From Lottia gigantea (taxonomy: Eukaryota > Mollusca > Gastropoda > Lottiidae): 64,000 bases of DNA. Where the stretch lies: NCBI RefSeq assembly GCF_000327385.1, contig NW_008709715.1, positions 124,001-188,000 on the forward strand, read 5' to 3'. Position 1 is the stretch's first letter; every line of letters begins with the position of its first letter. Positions 58,826 through 64,000 of this stretch are shown piece after piece. The translations under genes and the position numbers were made by a program. The notes under the pieces are model-generated. The model was not told the DNA's origin. It did not search any database and saw nothing but the letters and a program-made list of their open reading frames with translations.

Positions 58826-60923
58826 ATCAGGTAATTTAGAAATGGTTATTTAATCATAGTATTCGTAGTAAACTGTTCCAACATCACACCAAAAACGCTT
58901 CTCACAGTAAAAAGCAACAGTATTTATAGCAAAGGACAAGCATGATCATCGTAAACCGCGCCAGAGTTCCCCTTGTTTATAACAACCCACGTTATGGTGT
59001 TGGTAATATGTTTACTCTAATAACTATATGAGATAGAGACAGGGTTTTCAACCTGGGGGTAATTTTGGCATTTTAGGTTGGTATTGAGGCGCTTTGCAGT
59101 CTTGCATAAAATTTTGGGAGGGGGGGGGGGGGGGTCCTGTCAAATACTTGGATAGGCTACAGATACCAGGTACAAAAAGGTGGACAAAGCTATAATCGAA
59201 ATAAAGGAAGTTTAGCAGACAAGCAAGAAAATAAAGTGGTAGAGCCTACTTGGAAAGATTAAGATCAGTCAGTGGATATAGAAGACGAGGCAGTTGAACC
59301 TCTACTGAAAAACTATATGTCAACAATATAAAACAAATCTGGGTAAGAAATCAATGGAGAGAACGGTAATGTTGTCAAGCATGCTGACAGGATTAATTTG
59401 ATTGGTGCATATAAAAAGTTTATCTGTGGGGTATTAAATTATTTCAAAATCTTGGATCATTTAGATGCAAAAGGCATCTACATTAGACCTACAGCTAGAA
59501 CACTCAGTCACAATATTTGGTCCATGGGGTAATTTTTTGAACAATGTTAACAGTGTGAAAAGTTAGAGTAGGCTATGCACAGCTTAGACCTATGCATATG
59601 GAATCCTGTCACATATTCAACCCTGTCAGATATTCTACTCGTGATGGTTAATTTACTTAAAACATAATAAATTACATTAATCCATATACAATACCCTTGC
59701 TCTAACTATGCCCTGTGTATTATACACATCAGTATATAAGAAACAATTGTGGTCTGGATGTAAGAAACAATTGTAGTCTGGATGTTACAATTTCTCATGT
59801 TCTTGGAAATCGAACTCTCTATTTATAAAAATGAAAATAGCCTGGAGTTAAATAAAAAGACTTCTGTAATAATTATAGACATACTGCGGTGTGTAAAACT
59901 GTAGAATGATAGAATGCAAATCGATATTTTTCATGCTGTAAACAATTATTGTTAGTTTTAAGTAGTGATGCACAAATGAGAAACAAATTTTAAGCTTGCA
60001 TTATTTGATTGGTGTGCAGTCGTACATTTTCGTGCGTGATAGGGTGCAAATTAGTGACGTCCATGATAGACCGAATGAATGTAAATAAATAGAACTTCCT
60101 TTAAGTTCTCTATTGACTCTAATTCGGTAGTTTAATATTTCTATGACTTAGCCTTACTGTGATTTTCAATTGATGATTATTTTCTGTTAGGCCTAGTGAT
60201 TTTTTCATCTAATGTTGAGTGCCCAATCTTCTTGGTTAAGAACGGTCTCTTCTTAGTCCGAAAAACTCAAACCTTTTCCTCCAATTTTTCCACAGACACA
60301 AAGTAGTGACAGAGGTTTTGACATAATTACATACGATCTTTAAGCTTTTTGGACCATTGTCACTGTCATAGTATTGCCAATTACCTGTAATAGACTAAGC
60401 TTTTTAACTGTAATATTATAATAGATTATAATAGACTGTTCCTATATATTTTCATGCACTATCCTCCATTGACCTCTCTCTAAACATCAACACACCTACA
60501 AAGGTTATAGCCTACCATGTGTAGTCCTTCTGCCTGATACAGGACTGATACTCCAAGACTGCTACAATACTAATGGTTTGATATCAACCAAAAGATATTA
60601 CAGTCACCGAAACCCATTTATTCATAGAAAAACAAATTATAAATTGCTACCAGTTTCAAGGAGGAGTTCCCACCTTTCTCAATTTAGCATTTGCATATTG
60701 TTTTATTTTCATTATAAGGATAGGAAATGTTACTTTCAACAGCTCTAAACTAAGGGTTGAGAAATAATGATTAACGAGATATAATCATTAAATTCTTCAT
60801 TTGAACATCTGATAGAATTGACTGAATCAGATGCTCAAAAGTAAAAAAAAATCAATGGAATATATCCCTTTGATATTTTCAAATAGATTTGTACGCAATT
60901 TAGTTTTAGGTAATAAATGCACA
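58826..60923. other. Spacer upstream of ATG5
   Basis: No supported gene. A poly-G run lies at 59120-59134. The ATG5 promoter should lie near the right edge; no clear TATA box. An in-frame upstream ATG at 60831 would extend ATG5 by 31 residues but is not supported by the family start. Confidence 0.55.
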
Positions 60924-63557
<2,634 letters not shown>

Positions 63558-64000
63558 GATGTTTGAAATTAATAAGTGATAAAAAATAAATGCTGACATG
63601 TAATTTTACCCAAATAACACACCATGAGAAAGTTAAGAAAATCATCACATGCTTAGAGCATAGTCATTAAAACATTTGCTTTTCCAGCCGAAAAGCTTAA
63701 TTTCAACTATTTATTATCGGAGTAAAAATCCAAATTGACGAAATGACTCGAGACTGAATGATTTGGCAAAGCATGTACGACTAAACTAAAGAGTTGCGTC
63801 CCTGTGCCATTTCGCTATTATCGGGAAAAATTTCAGTCAGTTCAAAATTAATTTAAAATGAAAGGAAGCGTCGGAATTGTCTGAAATTTGCTGTGAATAT
63901 TCAGGACACATATTAGTACGTCTTTTCCAAGTTTCCAACTATAGCTTCACTGGAAGGGTAGGGGGGCGAAACAGCAACAGTGCCACACTTTCTAGATTAC
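63558..64000. other. 3' flank of ATG5
   Basis: Polyadenylation signal, then a stretch (63810-63975) that shares TATTATCGGGAAAAA and GGAAGCG with 46690-46800 and may be an uncharacterised dispersed repeat. No gene. Confidence 0.5.

Noticed and set aside
60831-60923. Longer N terminus for ATG5 from an upstream ATG
   Set aside because: The family begins at the position of the ATG at 60924 and the extra residues have no counterpart.

Overview
The window looks like nuclear DNA of a lophotrochozoan animal, most likely a gastropod mollusc such as a limpet. It is AT-rich, has GT-AG introns, and carries one assembly gap (32437-32532). Its introns and spacers are littered with short palindromic non-autonomous transposons. 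Several genes have clear animal orthologues: an ankyrin/SOCS-box protein, PLBD1, an inhibitor of apoptosis and ATG5. The species is inferred from secreted WAP/lustrin-type proteins and repeat style, not proven. All gene models were spliced by hand; each has canonical GT/AG sites, matching phases and a total length divisible by three unless stated.

Layout: 0-5.8 kb is mostly empty, with one orphan signal-peptide exon and a tRNA-like SINE candidate. An ASB-type SOCS-box gene lies at 5.8-7.3 kb (-). A decayed F-type-lectin/PAN gene lies at 8.2-9.9 kb (+). A cluster of five related secreted cysteine-rich genes fills 11.4-34.1 kb: gene A on +, genes B-E on -. Each has a signal peptide split over two exons, a short module with CPxG...C...PC...C spacing, one or more lustrin-type cysteine domains, and zero to three WAP domains. 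A Penelope-like retroelement piece and a splice-donor-bearing minisatellite sit in one intron of gene E.

Two tandem paralogous type I membrane proteins follow (36.0-40.1 and 42.6-45.4 kb, +). They share a 55-nt signal exon and a 73-nt transmembrane exon but differ completely outside the cell: one has an eight-cysteine domain and a Thr/Gln stalk, the other about 23 residues. Then come a ten-exon PLBD1 gene (47.3-52.5 kb, -), a three-BIR plus RING inhibitor of apoptosis (54.2-58.3 kb, +) and a complete seven-exon ATG5 (60.9-63.6 kb, +).

Functionally the window mixes a local secreted WAP/lustrin family (shell-matrix or protease-inhibitor/antimicrobial type, inferred) with unrelated housekeeping genes for ubiquitin ligation, lysosomal lipid amidase/phospholipase activity, apoptosis control and autophagy. 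I see no operon-like linkage. The regions of most interest are the WAP/lustrin cluster and the paired membrane proteins.
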